A stretch of 64,000 nucleotides of DNA, taken from NCBI GenBank assembly GCA_032718475.1, contig JAUCBJ010000165.1, forward strand, positions 1 through 64,000, given 5' to 3'. Below, piece after piece: positions 23,016 through 33,900 of the stretch (within the stretch, counting starts at the first letter, position 1; every line of letters begins with the position of its first letter). The notes beneath the pieces are model-generated. The model did no database searches. It saw only the letters and a list, made by a program, of their open reading frames with translations, and was not told the DNA's origin. Position numbers and translations under genes: made by a program. This DNA comes from Nemertoderma westbladi (lineage: Eukaryota > Xenacoelomorpha > Nemertodermatida > Nemertodermatidae).

Positions 23016-24154
23016 GGCAGATTTGTTCTGCTAGGTCGCAGACTAAGTCTTACCTTGGCCACAATAAGGCGGTGATCACTGGAGAAGGGTCGTAGTGTAA
23101 ATGCATTACAGTCTTGTATAGAGCTCCTGTATTTCCTATGAAACAGGATATGGTCTATCTGGGACTTGTGACCACTGGGTCCACTATGAGTCCATAGCTT
23201 TCCCGTTTGCTTCTTGAACTGGGTTCCATCCGAAAACAATTCATTTCCAGAGATAAAATCCTGAAGTTGGACGGAATTTCGGTTAACACTATTGCTATAG
23301 ACCCAGGGCGATGTAGGTGATTGATGAAGACTTGCATTAAAGTCTCCCAGGAATGTTAAGAATGCATGCTGATCCACTCCATCAGTAGCTGCTTGTAGAT
23401 TATGGTAGAAATTTTCCACCTCCTCTACAGGGGCAACACTAGTTGGAGAGTAGTACACAATCAGAACCACCTTAGGAAACTTCTTAGCCAGTCTTCCAGA
23501 ACATGAGAAGTGGCAACGGATGATGCGGTCAGAGATTTGGTCTATTTTGTCCAATGCTGCATGTGCAGTTGGATTCATCAATAGACAAATTCCACCATTG
23601 CCACTATCATCTGCTGAAGCGAGGGCGAGTCGCCAACCGCCCCCAATGTCCTTAATCAGAACCTCATCAGTCTGTCCAGTCTGCATTCGGTGCTCTTGAA
23701 CACCCACTGCACTAAGAGAAAGCTTATCTGCCAAGGCAGTCAGCTCACCTTGTCGCATTGGGGACCAGAGTGTTAGGGTGTTTACTGAGGCTAGTCTAGT
23801 GACTTGCCTCAGATTCACCAATGGCTTTGTTGGTCGGGGTGGAACATGAGAGTAGCCTCCAACTCCAGAATCCCTCTCGCCCTCACAATCTGGCCTCCCT
23901 GGTGACCCAGGGTTTGGGCCAGAAAGGTCATCAGGAAAGGGACTCAAATAATTGTTTGCCACCGTCTCTCCAGTAGGGGGTGAGACAGGCAGCCGGTCAG
24001 GAGATAACTGACGCCTGTGAGGCCGATTGTGTCCAGTCATTCCACTGGCCTCTAGTGGCTGGACCTCCGCATTACTAATGTAATCCATAGTGGGGGTTGG
24101 GGGGTGCTTTTTTGCTGAGTCAGCTTTCGGTGCAAATACCACGGAAAATACCAT
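22946..24154 (-). pseudogene. RTE copy A: endonuclease domain
   Basis: ATG at 24154 in a good context (GCCCATGG) starts a Pro-rich leader of about 120 residues, followed by an APE-type endonuclease. Signature segments are VGVQEHRM (catalytic Glu), TFLGDFNASL (Asp/Asn pair), SQIDHILF and SSDHRLIV (terminal Asp-His). Family knowledge: this domain nicks target DNA to prime reverse transcription. All catalytic signatures are present, but the frame breaks near 22.98 kb, disconnecting it from the RT. Confidence 0.8.
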
Positions 24155-24402
24155 GGGCAAATTCCTCAGTGGCGGAATGATGAAGTTACAATGAGTCAGA
24201 AGGGGTGTGCGACAGTTCGTACGGTCGATCCACCAGTAGATGTTCCCGGTTAAGGTTCACTAACCACGATTGATGTGTGAACAGAATAGCGCAATAACTT
24301 TACATAGGCTAACGTGATCGCGTAATCCGCTGTAAATTCGCGGAGTAATCCCACAATCTGATATATTTCAGAAGGGATATTTCGTCGTCTCTTTGGGTCG
24401 AG

Positions 24403-25190
24403 TCAAAGGATATTTGACTTGGTTATATTGTCAAGATATTTCTGCAGGGGCTCGACTTCGCTGTCGTCGAGGGGATTAACCGGGGATAGGAAATCCACGC
24501 TGCAGGCGGGATGCTCGGGTTTTGTCACACAATGTTGACGGAGCAAGACGAAATCCGGGTGGTCCTGAGCCCCATCGCACGGGGGATGGAGAGGACATCT
24601 TTCGAGGTAATTATCCCGAATTAAAGTCTTTGTTTGATCAGCTTGACCGGGAGCATATATAGCGTCACGCATATATAGCCCATGCATATACTGTAGGCTC
24701 TACGACGTGAGTTTACAACATCGGAGCATTCACATCTAAATTGGGGTTAGAGATGTCGGTGTCGAGAGGTATCGGTCGGGTTTGACTGTAAGCGACACCG
24801 AAAACGCTTTACAGACCCAGACGTGTGAATACGTGCTTTACTTTGGAACCCTTCCATTAAAGTCTGGACCGCGGGTTGGACCAAAGAAGCTAATTCGCGT
24901 TCTTCGTGCAATCATTCACGCTCTGTCCGCTCTTCCTCCTCACATCCATACGGGTGACATACTCTGAGTAAGTTCAGCCGTCATCGTATCCATCATCTCC
25001 ACATGCTGTTCCCATGAATCTCGTTTATCGGAAGAAAGTTTTTTAACATATCGAGGTACGAGTTTGAATATATGACTGCAACGGGGGTAGGCGGACGTCA
25101 CCTCCCTACTCAGACAGCCACACACCGCGACACAGTCCCTGATCGATCCCTTAGCGGCGAGACTCGAGTTTGCAACTACCAGCGGTACCG
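24403..25190 (-). pseudogene. two unrecognised ORF fragments
   Basis: On the - strand, one frame (about 25190-24940) reads CLSREVTSAYPRCSHIFKL and RDSWEQHVEMMDTMTAEL. A second (24687-24403, real ATG) reads GAQDHPDFVLLRQHCVTKPE and NPLDDSEVEPLQKYLDNI. Several cysteines are spaced irregularly. No family is recognised, and I cannot show that they are exons of one gene. Composition is less AT-rich than the surroundings, as in the retroelement at the right end of the window. Confidence 0.25.
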
Positions 25191-25376
25191 AAGTATTGTG
25201 GCTATATTCTAAACTCTCATCAAGCCAGGGGGATGGGGACTGGTTCGGAGCCAGATGTGTCTGCTACAATGCTCGCATCAATGAAAGGTTGGACAATTGC
25301 ATACGCTTCACACGAACTCACACGATATATTTATTTATTCACACGATTTAGCTTAATTTAAAAGTCTAATAATAAG

Positions 25377-27531
25377 AATAATTCTGCCGTAAGACGGCAG
25401 AATACCATATCTCAAAATTTTTGAAATTTTTTTTATTGTACACACCGGCCTAATTTAAGGCTCTCTTTCAAAGGAAACCAAGAAATACCATGCTTTACTG
25501 TATATGCAAGAAAGTCATATTTTGCGAGTTTAAAACAACCTACGCTTGATCCTCAGCCCTGTCACTTAATGGCAAATCACCCTACATCTAAAATATGTTA
25601 GGTTATTTTGACTTAGTAACAGTTTCATTCAGTTTACCTTTCATTTAACGGTAGGGTGTTTTTCCTTAGAAAAGTTTATAATATAATAGTGTTTTTTCCT
25701 ATTACAGTAAATAACTTATGCGTAGATATTGGTAGGAATTCCAGTTTGTTCGCATTTACATGTGGGCAAAATACCCTAGGAAAGATTTTATACTTATTAC
25801 TGACTCTGAAGAATCTCAATTCAGTCGATTAGGAATATATAAAGCCAATGGAACTGGAAGACACGTTTTACGGATAAGGATATCAGTGGCGGTGTTATTT
25901 ATAGCTCAGGTGACGGTGGACTGTGAGGTGGATATGTGGCTGTGTGGGGAGGATATGTGGCTGTGTGGGGAGGATATGTGGCTGTGGGGAGGATATGTTT
26001 GCTGTGTGAGGAGGATATGTGGCTGTGTGGGGAGGATATGTGGTTGTATGGGGAGGATATGTGGCTGTGGGGAGGTGGGAGGATATGAAGCTGTGGGGAG
26101 ATGGGAGGATATGTGGCTGTGGGGAGGATACGTGGCTGTGGGAAATCAACTTATTGAAGCGCAATGCCACAAAGGGTACGTCCACTGGCGAGACGGGGGG
26201 GGGGGGGGGGGGGGGGGGGGGTACTGGTCGCAAATCCCGTCTTGGCGAATTAATATCCCGCCTCAATGTTAAATTCTCAATTTAAGGAAAGGAGCTGGTT
26301 ACAGTGGCACGTTGTTTTAACCAAAACAATAAATTAAACACAATAGAACAGGATACAGTTTTATTTTTGAGAGTAATCATCTGTTATTTGCGTCGAATTT
26401 CCCCTGGAGAGGGATGAATTTTATTGCGTCCAGTTGCCCCCCTATCTGCCACTGGCTCAACCCAAAGGAGTTCCCATATACAGATTCAATTAATTGATTC
26501 AACGTCTTCGGCGAATAATTAAAATAAATATAATTGGTTTGTGGAATTCGTTAGTTAAAGTGTGATGGTGAGCAGAACATGTCAATAATGAAAGACTGCA
26601 CTACAAGGCAAAGTAGACTGAGTTTGATATTGGCGGACTAGGTTTTGGTCACATGGTTATACAGTAGCTAGCTAGAACAATTCTAAAATATTTATGGGCC
26701 AATTTTATATGTAACTATAATTATTGTATTAACTTATAACTATAATCGATTGCCCAGAGTTTAGTTTGAGTACTTTATATTCATGGAATGGTAATCTGTA
26801 AACCATCTCCCATGATGATGTTCCAAGGCAAACAATTATACAGAAATGATCAGCTGTTTATCTCATGTTTTTTAATTATAATTTGCATTATTAACCAAAA
26901 CCCAACCCTTAACTACACAATTCCAATTATAATTTCCACCCTGCAGTATTATTATTTGAATATATTAAACTATTTGATACCAACTCTTGATTGAAAAAAC
27001 ACCCTATATCAGCTTTCAGTTTCATTTGTCGCCAACATTTCGGGGCATAACACCCTATAAAATAATTTCAGCATTTTTTAAGCTCCTAAATTACAAAAGT
27101 TGTGCATCTCGCATTTTAAATTCTAAGTTAGTGTTGTGAGACGATAAGGTGAGGAAATGTCAAGGTGTATTTCGTCCCGCCACGCTCAGATTAAGTCTAT
27201 TTAATAATAATAATATAATTAATAATAACCTAGGTTGTTAGACGTAAGTATCAGTAATATGTACTGCAGTACAGCAGAAATGTTAATACAGCGGTACAGA
27301 AGAAATGTTACCGAATATGAAAGTATATTAATGAGATAGCTAGTCTATAGGCTACGCGTATGGCAATTAGTAATGATATCCTCACAGTTAGTATATTTGT
27401 GTGAAATGCAGTTCAAATCTGGTATCCAGGCAGCTGTATAACATACTTGTATAAGAAAACGCGTTTCGTTAAATTACTCAAAACACGATTTTTGGAGATA
27501 GGGTATTTTGCCTTTAGATGGCAGAATTATT
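25377..27531. mobile_element. terminal-inverted-repeat DNA element, non-autonomous
   Basis: Both ends read AATAATTCTGCC going inward and stay alignable for about 45 bp (AATACC then TATCTC and an A-rich run on each side). The left end also forms a local palindrome TTCTGCCGT-aag-ACGGCAGAA. No transposase is visible. The interior contains a purine-rich minisatellite and a long G run, and words like ACACCCTATA recur. The target duplication could not be resolved. Confidence 0.6.
25925..26150. repeat. 21-bp minisatellite, GGATATGTGGCTGTGTGGGG unit
   Basis: About ten head-to-tail copies of a 20-21-bp G-rich unit, some shortened. A G homopolymer of about 24 bases follows near 26197-26220. Open frames on both strands here are low-complexity artefacts. 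Confidence 0.85.
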
Positions 27532-27718
27532 ACGATCAAAATATAATTTATAAACTCCGACCTAACATAACATAACTAATATTGCTAAAACAAGTATATA
27601 TTAATAAAATACTGTACTTAACTCATTACAAATGAGGCTACAACAGTAGACCTTTAAATTTTTAAATATAATATAATTTTGGACTATATCCTTGATAACA
27701 AAATTAATTTGTGAACTT

Positions 27719-27935
27719 TTAGTATGAGTTGAGAAGGTATCCTTCCAGCTCCAGCTCAGCAATTATAACATATTTGTCTTCATAATTGACAACAACCACA
27801 TATTGTCCAACAACATTGCATTCGAAGCTGTAAGATGTTAATGATGTGAGCTCTTCCCCCAAAGTTCCACAAACATTATTAGTTGGACTCAAAGATTCAT
27901 TGCTACTGCCAATCTGTATTTCCGCAAAGCGCATC
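27719..27935 (-). CDS. FTP lectin exon 3: C-terminal half of the domain
   Basis: After acceptor TTCCAG it encodes MRFAEIQIGSSNESLSPTNN, then CGTLGEELTS, a Cys in SFECNV and the last strand ELELEGYLLNSY before the stop. The two Cys probably form the FTP disulfide. Confidence 0.85.
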
Positions 27936-30900
27936 CTGGAAGATAAACAAAATTTATGCTTAACCCTTTATCATTAGGCTACTACAGTACACTACTACTA
28001 CACCACTACTACTATAATTACCTTTGTTACAATTGTAACATGGTCCTTTTTTAGTGATTAAGATACAGGCCTTCGTAAGTCTGATACGTGACAGAAACCT
28101 ATTTGTTTTTGATACATGATACGGGTACTACTTCGTTTAGCTATCCTACTTAATTCATTACAACAATAAATCCTTCTCACTTACATAATTTACTTAACTA
28201 TTATTGACATCGACCCCATACGGTAAGAGATGCTACCCAGTGTACACTTATAGTGAAATTACAATGCCACCTGGTGTACAGTAGTTTTCATAGGATCTTG
28301 CACCTTTCATATTGAAAATAATAATTTATTTATCACTCGCTAGATACCAAAATATATTTGTTAATGTTAATGATAATTCCGGTGTGCTATTTTCTATTGA
28401 ATCCCCCTGAAAAAAGATTCCCCTGATTGGGAATTAATTCTAACCTAGGTTGAAATGAATGTCTATCCAAGGTTAGGTACTAGTTTGTAATGAATCCCCA
28501 TTCATTCAAACCTAGGTTTAAATGAATCCCTTGATCAACGGGATTCAATACAACCTCGGTTTAAAAGACGTCTCTGGGTTTAAATGAATCCCTTGATCAA
28601 CGGGATTCAATACAACCTCGGTTTAAAAGACGTCTCTGGGTTTAAATGAATCCCTTGATCAACGGGATTCAATACAACCTCGGTTTAAAAGACGTCTCTG
28701 GGTTTAAATGAATCCCTTGATCAACGGGATTCAATACAACCTCGGTTTAAAAGACGTCTCTGGGTTTAAATGAATCCCTTGATCAACGGGATTCAATACA
28801 ACCTCGGTTTAAAAGACGTCTCTGGGTTTAAATGAATCCCTTGATCAACGGGATTCAATACAACCTCGGTTTAAAAGACGTCTCTGGGTTTAAATGAATC
28901 CCTTGATCAACGGGATTCAATACAACCTCGGTTTAAAAGACGTCTCTGGGTTTAAATGAATCCCTTGATCAACGGGATTCAATACAACCTCGGTTTAAAA
29001 GACGTCTCTGGGTTTAAATGAATCCCTTGATCAACGGGATTCAATACAACCTCGGTTTAAAAGACGTCTCTGGGTTTAAATAAATCCCTTGATCAACGGG
29101 ATTCAATACAACCTCGGTTTAAAAGACGTCTCTGGGTTTAAATGAATCCCTTGATCAACGGGATTCAATACAACCTCGGTTTAAAAGACGTCTCTGGGTT
29201 TAAATGAATCCCTTGATCAACAGGATTCAATAAAACCTCGGTTTAAAAGACGTCTCTGGGTTTAAATGAATCCCTTGATCAACAGGATTCAATACAACCT
29301 CGGTTTAAAAGACGTCTCTGGGTTTAAATGAATCCCTTGATCAACGGGATTCAATACAACCTCGGTTTAAAAGACGTCTCTGTGTTTAAATGAATCCCTT
29401 GATCAACAGGATTCAATACAACCTCGGTTTAAAAGACGTCTCTGGGTTTAAATGAATCCCTTGATCAACGGGATTCAATACAACCTCGGTTTAAAAGACG
29501 TCTCTGGGTTTAAATGAATCCCTTGATCAACGGGATTCAATACAACCTCGGTTTAAAAGACGTCTCTGGGTTTAAATGAATCCCTTGATCAACAGGATTC
29601 AATACAACCTCGGTTTAAAAGACGTCTCTGGGTTTAAATGAATCCCTTGATCAACGGGATTCAATACAACCTCGGTTTAAAAGACGTCTCTGGGTTTAAA
29701 TGAATCCCTTGATCAACGGGATTCAATACAACCTCGGTTTAAAAGACGTCTCTGGGTTTAAATGATTCCCTTGATCAACAGGATTCAATACAACCTCGGT
29801 TTAAAAGACGTCTCTGGGTTTAAATGAATCCCCTTATAGGCCTACTATTCCTCAGTTATTAGTATTGAAAATAATTTCATTAAATGCTGGGCGAGCCACG
29901 AAAGTATGCGAGCTTAGCATACAGGTACCACTAACTCAATCGGTGTGTCTGTTGTTCTGTTGATCTGTTGTGGGGCGAGCCACAAAAGTATGCGAGCTTA
30001 GCATACAGGTACCACTAACTCAATCAGTGTGTCTGTTGTGGGGCGAGCCACGAAAGTAAGCGAGCTTAGCATACAGGTACCACTAACTCAATCAGTGTGT
30101 CTGTTGTGGGGTGAGCCACGAAAGTAAGCGAGCTTAGCATACAGGTACCAGGGTACCACTAACTCAATCGGTGTGTCTGTTGTTCTGTTGATCTGTTGTG
30201 GGCGAGCCACGAAAGTATGCGAGCTTAGCATACAGGTACCACTAACTCAATCGGTGTGTCTGTTGTTCTGTTGTGGGGCGAGCCACGAAAGTAAGCGAGC
30301 TTAGCATACAGGTACCACTAACTCAATCGGTGTGTCTGTTGTTCTGTTGATCTGTTGTGGGGCGAGCCACGAAAGTATGCGAGCTTAGCATACAGGTACC
30401 ACTAACTCAATCGGTGTGTCTGTTGTTCTGTTGATCTGTTGTGGGGCGAGCCACGAAAGTATGCGAGCTTAGCATACAGGTACCACTAACTCAATCGGTG
30501 TGTCTGTTGTTCTGTTGATCTGTTGTGGGGCGAGCCACGAAAGTATGCGAGCTTAGCATACAGGTACCACTAACTCAATCGGTGTGTCTGTTGTTCTGTT
30601 GATCTGTTGTGGGGCGAGCCACGAAAGTATGCGAGCTTAGCATACAGGTACCACTAACTCAATCGGTGTGTCTGTTGTTCTGTTGTGGGGCGAGCCAAGA
30701 AAGTAAGCGAGCCTAGCATACAGGTACCACTAACTCAATCGGTGTGTCTGTTGTTCTGTTGTGGGGCGAGCCACGAAAGTATGCGAGCTTAGCATACAGG
30801 TACCACTAACTCAATCGGTGTGTCTGTTGTTCTGTTGTGGGGCAAGCCACGAAAGTATGCGAGCTTAGCATACAGGTACCACTAACTCAATCGGTGTGTC

Positions 30901-33900
30901 TGTTGTTCTGTCGTTCTGTTGTGTTCAATTTTAAACGATAATAACTCAGCCAAATGTTAATGAAATCTATCTAAATTTGGTACAAATGTAGTCTGGCAAA
31001 AGTTTAGGAATTTTCCAAGTTGAATTTCCGTGTGGCCTTCGAGAAGCCAAGATAATAGCAGTTAATTAGTTAATTAAGTTGATTAAGTTGATTAGGGTAA
31101 AAACAGCAATTTCAACCTGCCTCTTAAAGGATATTGATTATTTTCTAGTATAAGATTTAAATAATTATACTTAAAAATTATACAACTGTATTCCACATCC
31201 CCATGCCCCATTCCATTATAGTTTTTAATTAGTTCAAGAGTTTTGCTTTAAGAAATGTGTCTTTAATTGATCTAAACGTAATTAAGTTAAAATGCATTCC
31301 ATAATTCCTTGGCATTCTTGATATTACCTATTAGATCAGAACCAGTCCAATCATCTCAACACTACTTGGCAACGGGTAATTACATCTATAGGACATGAGG
31401 CAGGCACTACTAGTGTAACTAATAAGCCAGCTTGCTTTATTTTGCAAAATGATTGGCCGAGTACTTAATTATGATTCTTCAGAATAATTAGCTAAATAAT
31501 TTCGTTGAGGCGTCGACATGATAAATTAATATTTCAGTATCAATACTATCGGTATAAGGTAAGTTTTAATAATTTTTACAAATTGAAAAATTTGATACAA
31601 TAAAATATATTACTTTTAAAACACTAATTTCTTGTTAATACCTCTCCCTTTCATTAATCGTTTGTGCTCCTTTGCGGTTGGTGTGGTGCAGATTAAGAGG
31701 GCGGTTGAAGCGAGGGGGGGAACTTTCCTCTCTTCTTTGATTTATTCTTATAGGCGGTTTGGTTAAATTTTATATTTATTATATTATATTAAGTATATAT
31801 TATATTCACACTATTTAACCAATTGATATCCTTGAAGGGTTTCACTTCAACCGGCGGAGGTCATCTCAACCAGGTTGTAATGACACCCCAGATCACTGGG
31901 GAGTCATTCTAAACGGGGATTCATTTATACCTTTTACACCGGTGCTGTACTGCGAAGCACACCAGAATGTATTATTGAAATAATTCGTCTTGGAGTTGTA
32001 ACTTTGGTGAAACTATGAGATATGACTTATTATTTCTTGTAAAGTATAAACAGTACCATGTTTGCTACAAATTTTGGACCTACTAACCACATAACACATA
32101 AAATAAAAACATTAAAATATTGGAAAAATTTGATAACAAATATATGATAATTCATGCAGTTGAGGACCAAATTTTGTTTCTAAGCCACTTCTAGTTCCTA
32201 GTTTTGTAATTATTATTAGTGAATATCCAATATCGCCATTGTTGGCCAGTCTGGTATCGCCGTCGTAGATCAGTCTGGTAATGATGAAGTTAGCCAGTCC
32301 GGTTTCACAGTTGGTCAGGACGCTGCGTCAGTTGATATTGTTGCTGGTCTGTCCAGTTTCGCTGCTGGTCAGCCTGGTATTGACGAAGTCACTCATCAGT
32401 CCGGTGTTGGTCAGTCTGTGGTTGGTCAGATTGAGGTTAGTCAGGCAGACATTGACCAGTCTGGTATCGATCAGTCTGGGGGCAGTCAATCCAGTGCTGG
32501 TCAGTCTGGCATTCGACAGTCTGGTATCAATCAGCCCGGTGCTGGTCAGATTGGGGTAAGTCAGTATGGTACTGGTCAGCCTGGTGTCAGTAAGTCAGGT
32601 GCTGGCCCAGGTGTCAGTCAGTCTGGCATCAATCAGTCCGGTTCTGGCACTGGTGTCAGTCAGTCTGGCGCCAATCATTCTGGTGTTGTTCAGTATAGCT
32701 TCTGTGAATATGGGGACTGTCCTTCCAGAGCACCAACCCATATACCAGCTCAGTCAGGTCTCGGTCGGTCTGTCGATGGTCATTCTGGTATACCAATACT
32801 CAGGGATGGTCAGTCCATATCACTACCCAGTGGCAGTCAGATTGGTGTCATGCCCAGTGTCAGTCAGTGCGGTTCACCAATATCCACAAACATATTGGAT
32901 GACCCATCATTAGACAGACTGATGGAACGTGCATATGGAGCTAAACTGACCCACAACAAAGACCTATGTGCCGAGTCTGCGTGGCATAAACGTTGGTGCC
33001 AGGTGACGGATAACACTGTACCATCACTATACATTGTCCCCGGTGGTGCAGTTGGCCGACACTTCGTGTCAGCACTGTCCATTGAGGTGGAAAAACTGGC
33101 ATCAGATGTAACAACCTCCGAGCGCATTTTGGTGTTTGAGTCCCTCATGCTACAACGGGAGAAAGCCATAGTAAAGGGTTCCGATATCCGCCGACTACTG
33201 CAGCGTAGAATCGACATGTGGCATGAATCGAAATTCGACGAACTCATGAGTGAATTTAAGCGCTGCAATCGTTTAAACAAAACTAAAAGAGTCTCCACTC
33301 AACTGGAGCCCCAGCATACAGAGCGAGTATTTACTAAACTCATGCTCCAAGGCAGAGTCCGAGCAGCTGTGCGCTGGGTTACAGAGAGAAGTGTGGGAGG
33401 AGTATTAGACCCCCTATCCAAGATAGAAATCAAGGGGGAAGTTAAACAAGTGCTGGATGTCCTTCAATGCAAACACCCAGACTCATCACCACCGAAACTG
33501 GACAGTCTGTTCGGCTATGATATGGTAGATCTTCCTACTATGGTGCCAGTTGATATTACTGCAACTCATGTGGAAACAGTGGCCCATAAACTACAAGGCG
33601 GCGCTGGACCGGGTGGGGCAGATTCTGTTCATTGGCGTGATATGCTCCTCTACAGAGGTGCCCAGAGTGAGCGGCTACGTGAGGCAGTAGCTAGTCTTAT
33701 CCGAAGGCTAGCCAATGGTAGTGTTGAATGGGCGAGTATACGAGCTCTCATGGCTAGTAGACTGATTGCATTAAACAAGTGTCCTGGGGTACGTCCAATA
33801 GGGATCGGGGAATCACTAAGACGGGTTATGGGGAAGTGTATGGCTGATGCAACAGGTGGTGACGTGCAAGAACTCTGTGGTGTCGACCAACTGTGTAGTG

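Larger units (their letters stand above)
20815..24190 (-). mobile_element. RTE-type LINE, copy A, near full length, frameshifted
   Basis: Read on the - strand it carries an apurinic-endonuclease-like domain, a linker, a reverse transcriptase and the C-terminal region ending FVDKPAQHS. The 3' end is a short GTA repeat, as in copies B and C. The order EN-RT without RNase H and the microsatellite tail are characteristic of RTE-clade LINEs. At least three or four frame breaks (near 22.98, 22.67, 22.3 and 21.17 kb) inactivate it. It is very close by eye to copies B and C, implying recent activity in this genome. Confidence 0.85.
28376..31968. mobile_element. candidate element enclosing two satellite arrays
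   Basis: ATTCCGGTGTGCT at 28376 and the inverted AGCACACCAGAAT ending at 31968 are complementary with one mismatch. Just inside both ends are TGAATCCCC/GGGGATTCA words. This could be a non-autonomous element whose interior expanded into minisatellites. No target duplication was found, so the borders are tentative. Confidence 0.35.

Noticed and set aside
25760-26285. ORFs rich in Gly/Trp/Cys or Pro/His
   Set aside because: They are produced by the G-rich 21-bp minisatellite and a G homopolymer.
28520-29832. CRISPR-like array with palindromic repeats
   Set aside because: The whole 62-bp unit repeats without unique spacers; it is a satellite.
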